Of a stretch of DNA of 64,000 bases, positions 26,692 to 36,016 are shown in pieces. The stretch's first letter is position 1; the number at the start of each line of letters is the position of its first letter. The position numbers and the translations under genes were made by a program. Under the pieces are notes generated by a model that was given only the letters and a program-made list of their open reading frames with translations, was not told the DNA's origin and did no database searches. Source of the stretch: Polynucleobacter necessarius (GTDB lineage Bacteria > Pseudomonadota > Gammaproteobacteria > Burkholderiales > Burkholderiaceae). The DNA lies in contig NZ_LT606946.1 of NCBI RefSeq assembly GCF_900095175.1, positions 1,643,417 to 1,707,416 on the forward strand. The letters run 5' to 3'.

Positions 26692-27990
26692 TTAAGCAGC
26701 TTCAGCATTAGGATCAGAACGCTCTAACTCTAAAGAGGCGGCTAACAAAGCTAGGCGAGCGACAACACCATAAAGATAAAAACGATTTGGCGGCGCACTA
26801 CCAGGCTTGGCACCTAGATCTGGCATAGAGTTTTGCTCGAACGCCAAAGGTACAAAATGCATGCCCGGCGCGTTCAGATTCTCATCTGGCCCACGATCAG
26901 TATGTACGCGATAGAAGCCGCCAATCACATAGCGGTCAATCATGTATACCACCGGCTCTGCAACTGCTTCATTGACTTTCTCGAGGGTATATACACCCTC
27001 CTGAATTAAGACATCGCTAACTTCAAGACCTTCTTTAACAACACTCATCTTGTTGCGGTCTTTGCGATTCAGACCCTTGAGTTGCGCAGGATCGTTTACC
27101 ACCATGACACCCATACCGTATGTACCAGCATCAGCCTTCACTACGACGTAAGGCTTTTCTTTAATGCCGTACTCTCGATATTTCTTAGCAGTTTTCTTAA
27201 GCACTTTCTCAACGGCAGCTTGCAACTCTTCTTCGCCCTTACGCTCATGGAAATTCACATTAGAGCAACTAGCAAAGTAAGGATTGATCATCCAAGGATC
27301 AATATCAACCATCTTCGCAAATTTCTTGGCGACTTCATCGTAGGCTGCAAAGTGATTTGACTTACGGCGGACATGCCAACCGGCATGCAGACCTGGTAAG
27401 AGATATTGCTCGTGGAGGTTTTCTAGGATCGGAGGAATACCTGCTGATAAATCGTTGTTCAGCAAGATTGAACAGGGATCAAAATCTTTTAAACCTAAAC
27501 GCTGCTTCTTCAAACCTAAGCGAGACAAAGGCTCCATCAAGAGACGATTGCCATCAGGCAAATCAATCCAAGTTGGTTTTTTAATTTCATCAGACAAAGT
27601 ACCCAAGCGAACATTAAGACCTGCTTGGCGCAAGATCAAAGACAGACGTGCAATATTGTGCAAATAGAAAGTATTGCGAGTATGTCGCTCAGGTATTAAT
27701 AGTAAATTTTTTGCTTCCGGGCAAACCTTCTCAATGGCTGCCATAGCCGCCTGAACTGCCAAGGGCAACATCTGAGGTGAAAGATTATTGAATCCACCTG
27801 GGAAAAGGTTCATATCAACTGGCGCAAGCTTAAAACCTGCATTACGTAAATCAACTGAGCAGTAGAACGGCGGAGTGTGCTCCTGCCATTCAAGCCTGAA
27901 CCAGCGCTCAATCGTTGGAGTTGCTTCTAATACCTTCGACTCGAGATCGAGAAGAGGGCCGCTAAGGGCAGTAATGAGATGTGGGACCAT
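26692..27990 (-). CDS. gshA: Glutamate-cysteine ligase (proteobacterial type III)
   Basis: First step of glutathione synthesis. The 432-residue protein belongs to the family found in beta- and some gammaproteobacteria that is not related to E. coli GshA by length. Recognisable segments are FYCSVDLRNAGFKLAPVD, LIPERHTRNTFYLHNIARL, VKADAGTYGMGVMVV and YVIGGFYRVHTDRG. It heads the gshA-gshB-EIIA-HPr-EI series. A hairpin upstream (28020-28045) ends the amtB transcript, so a separate promoter should lie just upstream of 27990. Confidence 0.94.
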   Translation of the reverse strand: MVPHLITALSGPLLDLESKVLEATPTIERWFRLEWQEHTPPFYCSVDLRNAGFKLAPVDMNLFPGGFNNLSPQMLPLAVQAAMAAIEKVCPEAKNLLLIPERHTRNTFYLHNIARLSLILRQAGLNVRLGTLSDEIKKPTWIDLPDGNRLLMEPLSRLGLKKQRLGLKDFDPCSILLNNDLSAGIPPILENLHEQYLLPGLHAGWHVRRKSNHFAAYDEVAKKFAKMVDIDPWMINPYFASCSNVNFHERKGEEELQAAVEKVLKKTAKKYREYGIKEKPYVVVKADAGTYGMGVMVVNDPAQLKGLNRKDRNKMSVVKEGLEVSDVLIQEGVYTLEKVNEAVAEPVVYMIDRYVIGGFYRVHTDRGPDENLNAPGMHFVPLAFEQNSMPDLGAKPGSAPPNRFYLYGVVARLALLAASLELERSDPNAEAA

Positions 27991-28019
27991 GACACTATTG
28001 TAAGATTTTTAAAACACAA

Positions 28020-28045
28020 AGGGCGGCATCCGAAGATACCGCCCT
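28020..28045 (-). terminator. Intrinsic terminator downstream of amtB
   Basis: An 11-base stem with one mismatch, AGGGCGGCATC / GATACCGCCCT on the plus strand, closes on a CGAA loop (28031-28034). On the minus strand it is followed by a T-rich stretch (TTTGTGTTTTAAAA). It separates amtB from gshA. Confidence 0.8.
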
Positions 28046-28077
28046 CTTTACCCACTAAATTGACCGAAATTTACTTC

Positions 28078-28099
28078 TAGGGGGCCATTCAGCCCCCTA
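28078..28099 (-). other. Hairpin after the amtB stop
   Basis: An eight-base stem TAGGGGGC / GCCCCCTA with a six-base loop lies 11 bases after the amtB stop codon and before the terminator. It lacks a following T run, so it is not a terminator by itself; it may protect the 3' end of the transcript. Confidence 0.5.
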
Positions 28100-28109
28100 A
28101 TTAAGTCAA

Positions 28110-29507
28110 TTAGTTTGAATACGCTGTTTCGCCATGAGAAGTGACATCCAAACCTTCACGCTCTTGATCTTCAGGAACGCGTAGGCCAACTACCATATCC
28201 ACTACTTTGTATGCAATCACTGAAACTACTGCACACCAAATGATAGTAATGATTACGCCTTCTGCCTGAATGATGGTCTGACTAAAAATTGAGAAGTCAG
28301 CAGGAGCAGCTCCGCCAGTGCCACCCAAACTAGGTGCAGTAAATACACCAGTCAAGATCGCTCCAACGATACCGCCAACACCATGGATGCCAAATACGTC
28401 GAGGGTGTCATCTGCGCCAAGCATTCTTTTCAGACCACTCACCGCCCATAAGCAAACTAGGCCAGAGATAAAGCCGATAGCAATTGCACCCATTGGGCCA
28501 ACAGTACCGCAAGCTGGAGTAATGCCAACCAAACCAGCTACCGCACCAGAAGCAGCGCCCAACATTGAGGCTTTACCTTTGAACAAAGTTTCGCCCAAGT
28601 TCCATGCCAATACTGCAGCAGCAGGGGCAAGCAAAGTGTTGATGAATGGCAGTGCAGCACCTTCATTAGCCTCTAGGTTTGAGCCTGCGTTAAATCCAAA
28701 CCAACCTACCCACAGCAATGCAGCACCAACCATAGTGAGAGTTAAGCTATGAGGAGTCATTGCATCTTTGCCATAACCCAAGCGCTTGCCAATCATGTAT
28801 GCACCTACTAAGCCAGCAATACCAGCATTAATGTGTACAACTGTACCGCCAGCAAAATCAAGTGCACCCTTACCAAGCAAGTAACCACCAGCACCCCAAA
28901 CCATATGTGCAATCGGGAGGTAGCAGAAAGTTAGCCATATTGCGCAAAAGAGCAACACAGCAGCAAACTTCACGCGCTCAGCAAATGAACCTACGATCAA
29001 GCATGCAGTGATACCAGCAAATGTTGCCTGGAATGCGATGAAGATAAACTCCGGAATCTTTGATGTTGGTGTGAAAGCATCCGCTTGTGAGGCAGTTGTA
29101 ACGCCGGACAAGAACACTTTACTAAAGTCACCAATAATCAAGCCTTCTGCACCAAATGCTAATGAGTAGCCATAGACAACCCACAGAACAACCATTAAAG
29201 AAAATACTGTCATTACTTGCATCAAGACTGACAACATATTTTTACTTCTGACTAAGCCACCATAGAAAAGCGCTAAGCCTGGTAACACCACCAGAATAAC
29301 TAAGATGGTACTGACCATCATCCAGACTGTATCAGCTTTATCAACGGTAGCCGCCACGGCACTAACTGCACCAGCAACACTGGCAGCAGCAGCCGCTACA
29401 GGCTCATCAGGAGCCGCATAAGCGACTGAAGTTACCATTACGCCAGAGACGCCAATAGCCAAGGCTACAGCGGTTCTAGCAAGAAGTTGTTTCATTCGAG
29501 CAAACAT
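28110..29507 (-). CDS. amtB: Ammonium transporter AmtB
   Basis: Trimeric inner-membrane ammonium channel, 465 residues from ATG 29507, chosen for its AGAGGGG Shine-Dalgarno and for the cleavable signal (MFARMKQLLARTAVALAIGV to AYAAPD); the frame is open further upstream, inside glnK. Family motifs include ALFYGGLVRSKNMLS, GFNAGSNLEANEGAALPF, the twin pore histidines (TVVHINAGIAG and IHGVGGIVGA) and GLRVPEDQEREGLDVTSHGE at the cytosolic tail. There is an unusual Ala-rich periplasmic linker (AAAASVAGAVSAVAA) after the signal. It is coupled to glnK upstream, whose PII product gates it. Confidence 0.95.
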   Translation of the reverse strand: MFARMKQLLARTAVALAIGVSGVMVTSVAYAAPDEPVAAAAASVAGAVSAVAATVDKADTVWMMVSTILVILVVLPGLALFYGGLVRSKNMLSVLMQVMTVFSLMVVLWVVYGYSLAFGAEGLIIGDFSKVFLSGVTTASQADAFTPTSKIPEFIFIAFQATFAGITACLIVGSFAERVKFAAVLLFCAIWLTFCYLPIAHMVWGAGGYLLGKGALDFAGGTVVHINAGIAGLVGAYMIGKRLGYGKDAMTPHSLTLTMVGAALLWVGWFGFNAGSNLEANEGAALPFINTLLAPAAAVLAWNLGETLFKGKASMLGAASGAVAGLVGITPACGTVGPMGAIAIGFISGLVCLWAVSGLKRMLGADDTLDVFGIHGVGGIVGAILTGVFTAPSLGGTGGAAPADFSIFSQTIIQAEGVIITIIWCAVVSVIAYKVVDMVVGLRVPEDQEREGLDVTSHGETAYSN

Positions 29508-29520
29508 TTTGAACCCCTCT

Positions 29521-29871
<351 letters not shown>

Positions 29872-29884
29872 TCAGAGGAAAGAA

Positions 29885-30727
29885 TTAGAAAGTTTTTGTG
29901 AGGGCAACTACAGCACCGCCACGACCGGCTGCACTATTTGGCGTACCTAGCGGACTACCGCTGTATGTATTCCAACAAACTGGATTAGCATTAGTCGCCA
30001 CATAAGATGCTGAAAGTGCTAGGCCACTACCAAAATCTTTGATTACACCAAGCTTCCAGTCTGTATAACTAATGTTATTTTCAGTCTGATTTATGCCACC
30101 CGTAGATGCTGGTTGACCCGCAACATATTGATAACCTACGTGCGCATTTGCCGTTAAACCCCAAAATCCTGTGTCATAGTTCACTGTTAAATCTGGGTAC
30201 ATAGAGCCTGCACTATTTGGAATACCGAAGAGTGTTGTTACTGCATATGAGAGTTTCACAAAACCAGTCAAAGGTCCTAAAGTGAAGTTCTGAGCAGCGT
30301 AAAGCTCAGTGCTGTTTGGATTTAGCATTGCAGAATACTGATCCTTACTTGGATAGTAGTACTGGAGTACACCAAAGTCAGATGCGAATCCTGGGGCAAT
30401 CAATTCTTTCTTAAAACCGCCATAAAAATCCATCTCGATTGGTGCTGATACACTACCGCTTGTAGTGTTTCCAACCCAGCTGATTGTGCTATTCCAGTTT
30501 CCAATATAGAAACCACTCTCATGGGCGTAGTCGAAGCCGCCTTGAATAGCTGGCTGATAGTTGGATTGAGTAATGCCGCGGTAACGGTAATCATTGGTTA
30601 CAGTAACGTTTGCAGAAATCGGGCTACCTGCATCTTCAGGGTTAGTTGGAGTATCGGCAGCAAATGCTGCTGTAGCAAATAGGCCAGACGCTGCTAGAGC
30701 GATGGCTGTCTTTTGAATAGTTTTCAT
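29885..30727 (-). CDS. TorF-family putative porin
   Basis: Outer-membrane beta-barrel protein with a Sec signal peptide (MKTIQKTAIALAASGLFATAAFAA). The mature protein begins with SANVTVTNDYRYRGITQSN, the signature of the TorF / Gcw_chp family. It ends with aromatic Phe in KTF as expected for barrel assembly. The substrate is unknown; its position 25 bases before glnK suggests uptake linked to nitrogen. 280 residues. The upstream region has repeated NtrC-like boxes. Confidence 0.85.
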   Translation of the reverse strand: MKTIQKTAIALAASGLFATAAFAADTPTNPEDAGSPISANVTVTNDYRYRGITQSNYQPAIQGGFDYAHESGFYIGNWNSTISWVGNTTSGSVSAPIEMDFYGGFKKELIAPGFASDFGVLQYYYPSKDQYSAMLNPNSTELYAAQNFTLGPLTGFVKLSYAVTTLFGIPNSAGSMYPDLTVNYDTGFWGLTANAHVGYQYVAGQPASTGGINQTENNISYTDWKLGVIKDFGSGLALSASYVATNANPVCWNTYSGSPLGTPNSAAGRGGAVVALTKTF

Positions 30728-30810
30728 GTGTTGCTCCTTGCTGTGTGTAATGAAAAAGGGATAAATGCTTTATTGCATGGAGTGATCATGAATCTCCCAC
30801 CCCCTTTCAA

Positions 30811-30890
30811 TTTGGTGCAATTCCCCTAAATAAGGCCTATGCCCAGCTTTAGTGCACTTATTTGCACCAATTTGGTTCATTTTGGTGCAA
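30811..30890 (-). promoter_or_regulatory. Cluster of GGTGCA/TGCACC boxes, probable NtrC sites
   Basis: The 262-base gap between the porin and ubiK holds TTTGGTGCAA at 30811-30820 and 30881-30890 and TTTGCACCAA at 30861-30870. The stretch 30863-30879, TGCACC-AATTT-GGTTCA, matches the NtrC dyad TGCACC-N5-GGTGCA with one mismatch. No strong sigma-54 -24/-12 pair (GG-N10-GC) was found on the minus strand; one weak plus-strand match starts near 30883. NtrC control of the porin-glnK-amtB unit is inferred. Confidence 0.5.
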
Positions 30891-30989
30891 GTGCAGCATT
30901 TATGGCTGGTTTCAGCTGTTTTTGACTCAACAACATAAAATGATAGGTGTGTCTTTTATGCAACTTTCAATAGAACGGCGGGCAGCATT

Positions 30990-31244
30990 ATGCAAAAAAC
31001 AGGCGAAATCCTAGAACAAATCCAGCGCGTTGCTAGCGATATGCAAAACAAGGTTGGGGATGCTATTCGTAACTCACCTGCACAAGAGATAGAAAAGAAT
31101 GTGCGTGTCATGATGAATCAAGGGTTCCAGAAAATGGACCTAGTAACGCGAGAAGAGTTTGATTTGCAATCGAAGGTATTGGCAAAGACCAGAGAAAAAC
31201 TAGAAGCTCTTGAAGCTAAAGTAGCTGCTTTAGAAAAGCCTTAA
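30990..31244 (+). CDS. ubiK: UbiK-family accessory factor (BMFP domain)
   Basis: An 84-residue protein, nearly all helix with a C-terminal coiled coil (LAKTREKLEALEAKVAALE). It has the DLVTREEFDLQSKVLAKTREKL segment typical of YqiC/UbiK, a protein that assists ubiquinone synthesis enzymes under oxygen. It stands alone, divergent from the porin-glnK-amtB unit, with 262 bases of upstream DNA. Confidence 0.9.
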   Translation: MQKTGEILEQIQRVASDMQNKVGDAIRNSPAQEIEKNVRVMMNQGFQKMDLVTREEFDLQSKVLAKTREKLEALEAKVAALEKP

Positions 31245-31323
31245 CCTGAATTTTCTTTTCGTCTAGAAACTATTCTGGGCGGAACTCATCGAAGAAGTTA
31301 GAGTAAACCTCTTCAGAGAAAAA

Positions 31324-31845
31324 CTATTTTGCATCCACCCTTGCTGGAGCTGTATGCAAAACGGAGATTTGATAAATCCAAGTTCCATTATCTGAACCAA
31401 TTCTGGTAATCCAACGTACACGCATTGACTGCTCTACTGCACCAGTAGATTTAAATTCTAAGAAGTAATCCTTAGTAGCAACACGCTGTTTATTGGCAGT
31501 CTGATAAAGAGCATCAACACTAAGAGCACTCTCCAAACTGACACTTGCACGATTCAATAAGTTGCCCTGCAATTGCTCCAACAATTTAGGCGCCAGGGTG
31601 GACTGATCTTTGGTCAGGTGAATCGTACTCACTGAATAAATATCATCCTCAATTTTTACAGCTTGTAAAGTTTGAGGAATCTCTTGATCTTGATAAGAGA
31701 TTTTTCGCTGAATCTTTTCAGGCTTACCTGGAAATAAAGCGCTATAGCCATCTTGCGGAGACTGCACAGTCCGCCAATCTAGCTTGGGACTACAAGCAGA
31801 AAGTAGAAATGCAAGTGCTAGAACTACACCAAACTTTTGGAGCAT
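31324..31845 (-). CDS. Lipoprotein of unknown function, probably truncated by an in-frame stop
   Basis: Starts at ATG 31845 with a lipoprotein signal (MLQKFGVVLALAFLLSAC), giving 173 residues; a longer frame upstream lies inside lipA and is not credible. I do not recognise a named family; the body resembles small uncharacterised lipoproteins with a KLDWRTVQSPQDGYSALFPG start. The TAG at 31324-31326 is followed in frame by 17 codons reading FFSEEVYSNFFDEFRPE and then TAG (31270-31272). That tail looks like real protein, so the first stop was probably a CAG codon. The full form would have 191 residues. It directly follows lipA. Confidence 0.7.
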   Translation of the reverse strand: MLQKFGVVLALAFLLSACSPKLDWRTVQSPQDGYSALFPGKPEKIQRKISYQDQEIPQTLQAVKIEDDIYSVSTIHLTKDQSTLAPKLLEQLQGNLLNRASVSLESALSVDALYQTANKQRVATKDYFLEFKSTGAVEQSMRVRWITRIGSDNGTWIYQISVLHTAPARVDAK

Positions 31846-31849
31846 GAGT

Positions 31850-32866
31850 TTAGACAAGACCTGCGCTATGTGCTTGTTGGTCAGCATGGTAGCTAGAGCG
31901 CACCATCGCGCCGACGGCGGCATGTGAGAAGCCCATGGCATAAGCCTCTTCCTCGAAATGCTTAAAGACGTCGGGGTGCACATAGCGACGAACTGGCAGG
32001 TGATGTCCTGAAGGAGCTAGGTACTGACCAATAGTCAGCATATCAATATTGTGTTCACGCATATCGCGCATGACTTCTAATATCTCTTCGTCAGTTTCCC
32101 CCAAGCCAATCATTAAACCGCTCTTGGTTGGAATATGCGGAAAGCGCTCTTTGAAATCTTTCAGCAACTTTAAAGAATGTGCGTAGTCAGCTCCAGGTCG
32201 CGCCTCTTTGTATAAGCGCGGAACTGTTTCTAAATTGTGATTCATGACATCAGGCAGGCCTTGAGGGGCATGTTCAGAAAAAATATCCAACGCTTTATCT
32301 AAACGGCCACGGAAATCTGGGACCAAGACTTCAATACGGGTATTTGGGGAGAGATTACGTGACTGAGAAATGCAGTCCACATAATGCATGGCGCCGCCAT
32401 CACGTAAATCATCGCGATCAACGCTTGTAATCACCACATAATTTAATTTCAGGGCAGCGATCGTACGCGCTAAATTACCCGGCTCTTTGGTATCTAGTGG
32501 ATCTGGTCTGCCATGACCCACATCGCAAAATGGGCAACGACGCGTACATTTGTCGCCCATGATCATGAAGGTAGCAGTGCCTTTACCAAAGCACTCGCCA
32601 ATATTGGGACAACTTGCCTCTTCACAAACCGTGACCAACTCATTCTCACGAAGAATTTTTTTGATCTCAGAAAAACGTGAATTATTAGAAGCGGCCTTTA
32701 CTCGAATCCAATCTGGCTTCTTAAGCACTTCCTCTAAGGGTACGATCTTGATTGGAATACGCGCAATTTTCTCGCTCGACTTCTGCTTACGCGAAGCATC
32801 GTAATTTAGGTCTTGGCGACTATTACTAGTAGGGGCGGTATCGAGGTCCGGCTTATTGGTGGTCAT
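31850..32866 (-). CDS. lipA: Lipoyl synthase
   Basis: Radical-SAM enzyme inserting two sulfurs into octanoyl groups on the lipoyl domains of 2-oxoacid dehydrogenases. The auxiliary cluster cysteines are in [12 protein letters not shown] and the radical-SAM cluster in CTRRCPFCD. The C-terminal RSSYHADQ holds the conserved serine ligand. 338 residues. It overlaps lipB by four bases and uses the LipB product. Confidence 0.97.
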   Translation of the reverse strand: MTTNKPDLDTAPTSNSRQDLNYDASRKQKSSEKIARIPIKIVPLEEVLKKPDWIRVKAASNNSRFSEIKKILRENELVTVCEEASCPNIGECFGKGTATFMIMGDKCTRRCPFCDVGHGRPDPLDTKEPGNLARTIAALKLNYVVITSVDRDDLRDGGAMHYVDCISQSRNLSPNTRIEVLVPDFRGRLDKALDIFSEHAPQGLPDVMNHNLETVPRLYKEARPGADYAHSLKLLKDFKERFPHIPTKSGLMIGLGETDEEILEVMRDMREHNIDMLTIGQYLAPSGHHLPVRRYVHPDVFKHFEEEAYAMGFSHAAVGAMVRSSYHADQQAHSAGLV

Positions 32867-33507
32867 GATGAAGTCAGTTGCTTTTGCAAATGCCCTAAAA
32901 GGGTTTGGCTAATAGTGTCTATATTGTCCTTGATCCCAAGGGTTTGCATATCTACCGTCCTTAAGCCCTCATAACCGCATGGGTGAATACGGGCAAAAGC
33001 CTCTAAATCAGTCGATACATTCAGGGCAAGTCCATGATAGGAGCATCCTTTTGAGACTTTAAGACCTAAAGCAGCAATCTTTGTACCCCGATACTCCAAT
33101 GGAACCGGACTGTATTGAGCAATATAAATACCAGGCGCACCAGCATGTCTTTCCGCTTGAATGCCAAAATCTGCCAGAGTATCAATTAAAGCCTGCTCAA
33201 TTCGGGAAACGAGCTCTTTTACAAAAATCCCTAAGCGCCGGAGGTCGAGTAGTAGATACACCACGATTTGGCCAGGGCCGTGATAAGTAATCTCACCACC
33301 GCGATCAACCTGCACTAACGGAATTTGAATGCTAGGGGAATGGAGGTTGCTCGCATCTCCCGCCAAACCTAAAGTAAATACTGGCGAATGCTCCAGAATC
33401 CAAATTTCATCTGGGGTTTCGCCATCTCGCTGCTGCGTGAAATCTCGCATCGCTTGATAAGTTGACTCGTAGTCAGCGACCCCTAAATGTTTTACTAAAA
33501 AACTCAT
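32863..33507 (-). CDS. lipB: Octanoyl-ACP:protein octanoyltransferase
   Basis: Moves octanoate from acyl carrier protein to lipoyl domains. The family motif [16 protein letters not shown] is near residue 70, the catalytic lysine lies in [14 protein letters not shown] and the catalytic cysteine in HPCGYEGL. 214 residues. It is nine bases downstream of the DUF493 gene and overlaps lipA, giving the usual DUF493-lipB-lipA order. Confidence 0.97.
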   Translation of the reverse strand: MSFLVKHLGVADYESTYQAMRDFTQQRDGETPDEIWILEHSPVFTLGLAGDASNLHSPSIQIPLVQVDRGGEITYHGPGQIVVYLLLDLRRLGIFVKELVSRIEQALIDTLADFGIQAERHAGAPGIYIAQYSPVPLEYRGTKIAALGLKVSKGCSYHGLALNVSTDLEAFARIHPCGYEGLRTVDMQTLGIKDNIDTISQTLLGHLQKQLTSS

Positions 33508-33516
33508 GCAAATAAT

Positions 33517-33786
33517 TTAGAGGACAACGCTAACCAAAGGATGTGTGGATAAAGTGCGATACAATTCATCTAATTGCTCACGGCTGGTTGCAGTAATCGG
33601 CAAAGTAATCCCCAGATAATTTCCATCTTTAGAAGGTCGTTGTTCAACCTTGCTCTCGTCAAGCGTAGGGTCAAATTGACGAGCAATGTGCAAAATTGCT
33701 GGCAAGTATTCTGGATTGGTCTTACCCATCACCTTAATTGGAAACTCAGATGGATACTCGATAAGAGATTTTCTATCCTCAGTCAT
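33517..33786 (-). CDS. DUF493 (YbeD) family protein
   Basis: An 89-residue ferredoxin-like-fold domain protein. The family, DUF493/YbeD, stands next to lipB in many proteobacteria; the function is unknown, though the fold resembles ACT-like regulatory domains. Segments FPIKVMGKTNPEY and YRTLSTHPLVSVVL match the family. It heads the lipB-lipA unit. Confidence 0.92.
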   Translation of the reverse strand: MTEDRKSLIEYPSEFPIKVMGKTNPEYLPAILHIARQFDPTLDESKVEQRPSKDGNYLGITLPITATSREQLDELYRTLSTHPLVSVVL

Positions 33787-33814
33787 GTTTTATCTTCCTC
33801 ATTTACTTTGTAGT

Positions 33815-34531
33815 TTATTGGTTGCGATGATCAGGCATGCCTAACCAAGCACCAGTGATGATGTTGCGTATGCAATGTAGACGTCGGTGGAAAAAATGAT
33901 CTGCGCCCGGAACTACCTGAACTGCTAGCTCTTGAGGGCGCGCCCAATCTAAGACATCGATCAAGGGAATAGTTTCATCCACTTCACCATGAATCAAAAT
34001 CGTATCAGCAGGCACGGGTGCCAAGACCCACTTGCCAGCCGCACTACCAACCATGACGAGCCGCTCAGCTGGGCGCCCAAGTTCTGACAAGCGTTGCACT
34101 AAATGCGTCCCAACAAAACTTCCAAATGAGAAACCCGAAACTACTAAAGGCAAAGTATTTGCAGTCTGAGTCCACGCTTGTTGTGAGGTAGCCTCAAATT
34201 GATTCCAGCTTGAGGGAGTGCGCATCCAATCAATGACATGTAGCAGATCCTCCATCTCACCAACGCCATCATCATGCACACCAGCAGTAGCTCCTACACC
34301 TCGAAAATTCGGACGGACGCTGACGTAACCCAATTGATTAAAAGCGCGCGCCATAGTTTGCGCGACTTTGTTATCCATCGTTCCACTCATTAACGGATGA
34401 GGATGGGCAACTAACGCTAAACCCCTTACCAAAAAATCTGTATTGGTTTTTAATTCATCCGGCAGATCAATCGACATTTCGATTTGACCCACAACACCAT
34501 CAATATGAATGATTTTTGTACGGCTATTCAT
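33815..34531 (-). CDS. Alpha/beta hydrolase
   Basis: Serine hydrolase fold of 238 residues. The nucleophile elbow is in SGFSFGSFVG (G-F-S-F-G), the oxyanion loop region in AHPHPLMSGTMDNKV, the acid probably in HGEVDETIPL and the catalytic histidine in VPGADHFFHRRL. The family (COG2945-like) has no firmly assigned substrate. It lies 24 bases after the 2Fe-2S ferredoxin gene on the same strand. Confidence 0.85.
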   Translation of the reverse strand: MNSRTKIIHIDGVVGQIEMSIDLPDELKTNTDFLVRGLALVAHPHPLMSGTMDNKVAQTMARAFNQLGYVSVRPNFRGVGATAGVHDDGVGEMEDLLHVIDWMRTPSSWNQFEATSQQAWTQTANTLPLVVSGFSFGSFVGTHLVQRLSELGRPAERLVMVGSAAGKWVLAPVPADTILIHGEVDETIPLIDVLDWARPQELAVQVVPGADHFFHRRLHCIRNIITGAWLGMPDHRNQ

Positions 34532-34554
34532 GAGAAACGCTTTCTGAAATCTTT

Positions 34555-34863
34555 TTAAGCCAACTGCAATCGCTCTACTGGGCGCCCTTGCACCAAGTGT
34601 GACTGAATAATTTCTTCAATGTCTTCAGTATCGACAAATGTGTACCAAATACCCTCTGGATAAATTACCGCCACCGGTCCATCGGCACAGCGATCTAAAC
34701 ACCCCGCCTTGTTAATGCGGATTTTTCCTGGGCCAGATAAACCCAATTCTTTCACACGATTTTTTGCGTACTCAAATAATGCAAATGCGTTATGGCGATC
34801 GCAACAATCTTCGCCATTCTTACGCTGGTTTAGACAGAAAAAAACATGGTGCTTAAAGCTCAT
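34555..34863 (-). CDS. Thioredoxin-like [2Fe-2S] ferredoxin
   Basis: A 102-residue protein starting at ATG 34863 (MSFKHHVFFCLNQR); an upstream TTG would add four residues. Four cysteines suited to a 2Fe-2S cluster lie in CLNQRKNGEDCC and AGCLDRC, as in the thioredoxin-like ferredoxin family. The partner is unknown. It is between VanZ and the hydrolase gene. Confidence 0.88.
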   Translation of the reverse strand: MSFKHHVFFCLNQRKNGEDCCDRHNAFALFEYAKNRVKELGLSGPGKIRINKAGCLDRCADGPVAVIYPEGIWYTFVDTEDIEEIIQSHLVQGRPVERLQLA

Positions 34864-34875
34864 ACATACTCTCAA

Positions 34876-35970
34876 TCAAGTTTTTGAATTAAAGGCGGTC
34901 CGATTTCGGAGTGCCCAAAATAAAGCTAATGGCAACCATACTACTGAAACCCATTGCATTAATTCATTAAAGTGTAATAGCCGACCCTGGTACCACTGCC
35001 GTAATGTCAAAATGAAATAGGGATTGTCTGGCAAGAGATTAATTGCCAGGGTGGCACTCAGCAAGCAAGTGATCGCAAGCCAAGCTTTATTGCTTACAGA
35101 TAACCGGAGAGCCCATCTCAGCAATAGACTTCCCAGCAGCATCCCCCAGATAGCTCCAGCCGTGAGCCACGCTAAGCTAAATACCGCCCCGAATTGCAAT
35201 GTCGTAAAGGCAATTTTTACTAGAACGGTGAAACAGAGTAGGCCATTCAAGATTTTCCACTGGGGGGCTTTTGCGCGCATCCCTAGCGATAGCAAAAGCC
35301 CGGTACCCAGCCAGCAGACCGCTGTAATGATGGACTCTTGTACAACATGGTTTATCACCATGGTTCCCCAGTCAACTGAGGCAAAAATCGCATGCCCCCA
35401 CACCCCTGTACCCAACCAAGAATTCTGAGGGTAGATCTGAGTCCAAGGAAAAAGTAGAAACAGAGCGCAAGCAGCCCAGTTCAAACCAAACCATTGGTCA
35501 AAACGGCGGCGCACCACACTCCCAGAGAGCCACTGAGGGCCTAAGGGTATGGCTAGCAAGCCACCTAATAGGGCGCCCAATACATTGGCCCACCAATCCA
35601 TTTGACTCGGTATCCGAGTGGGGAGCCAAGTTTGCAAGGATTCCACGCTCAACGCTAATACCGCGCTCAAACCCAAAGCAATACCCAAGGCAACAAAATT
35701 ACGCCAACGCGGGTAACAGGCAAAAACCAAGATAAATCCCAGAGGAATATAGGCCAAGATATTGACCGAGACATCAAAGAGCGTAATAAAGCGAGGCAAA
35801 GGGGCAGCTAACCACGCTAATGCAGCAATACCATTGTCAAATTGGAAATCAAAGGGATTGAGGCTGACGTAAAGGATCAAAAGCGCGTAGCTCAAGCTAA
35901 TAGCCCTAGCTAAAGGCATCGCCTGGAGAGGCCAAATAAACTTGCGAGGACGCTGATCTTCGTGATGCAT
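34876..35970 (-). CDS. VanZ-family membrane protein
   Basis: A 364-residue integral membrane protein with about eight to nine helices. The N-terminal part has the VanZ-like segment SLNPFDF and the DVSVNILAYIPLGFIL motif, plus SVESLQTWLPTRIPSQMDWWANVLGALLGG (read as QTWLPTRIPSQMDWWANV) further on, which is the family core. The function in non-resistant bacteria is unknown. It is divergent from birA by 46 bases. Confidence 0.87.
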   Translation of the reverse strand: MHHEDQRPRKFIWPLQAMPLARAISLSYALLILYVSLNPFDFQFDNGIAALAWLAAPLPRFITLFDVSVNILAYIPLGFILVFACYPRWRNFVALGIALGLSAVLALSVESLQTWLPTRIPSQMDWWANVLGALLGGLLAIPLGPQWLSGSVVRRRFDQWFGLNWAACALFLLFPWTQIYPQNSWLGTGVWGHAIFASVDWGTMVINHVVQESIITAVCWLGTGLLLSLGMRAKAPQWKILNGLLCFTVLVKIAFTTLQFGAVFSLAWLTAGAIWGMLLGSLLLRWALRLSVSNKAWLAITCLLSATLAINLLPDNPYFILTLRQWYQGRLLHFNELMQWVSVVWLPLALFWALRNRTAFNSKT

Positions 35971-36016
35971 TCCCTTATTCTAGGTCAGCTAGGCCAGATC
36001 TTTCTACAATAGGAAA

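Noticed and set aside
28318..28752. Plus-strand open frame opposite amtB
   Set aside because: Antisense of conserved AmtB helices; Pro/Ala/Thr-rich artefact.
30883..30898. Sigma-54 promoter facing ubiK (GG-N10-GC)
   Set aside because: Only the GG and GC are matched; most other consensus positions differ, and ubiK is not a known nitrogen gene.
31846..31983. Longer start for the lipoprotein gene at 31983
   Set aside because: It runs through the end of lipA and would bury the lipoprotein signal.
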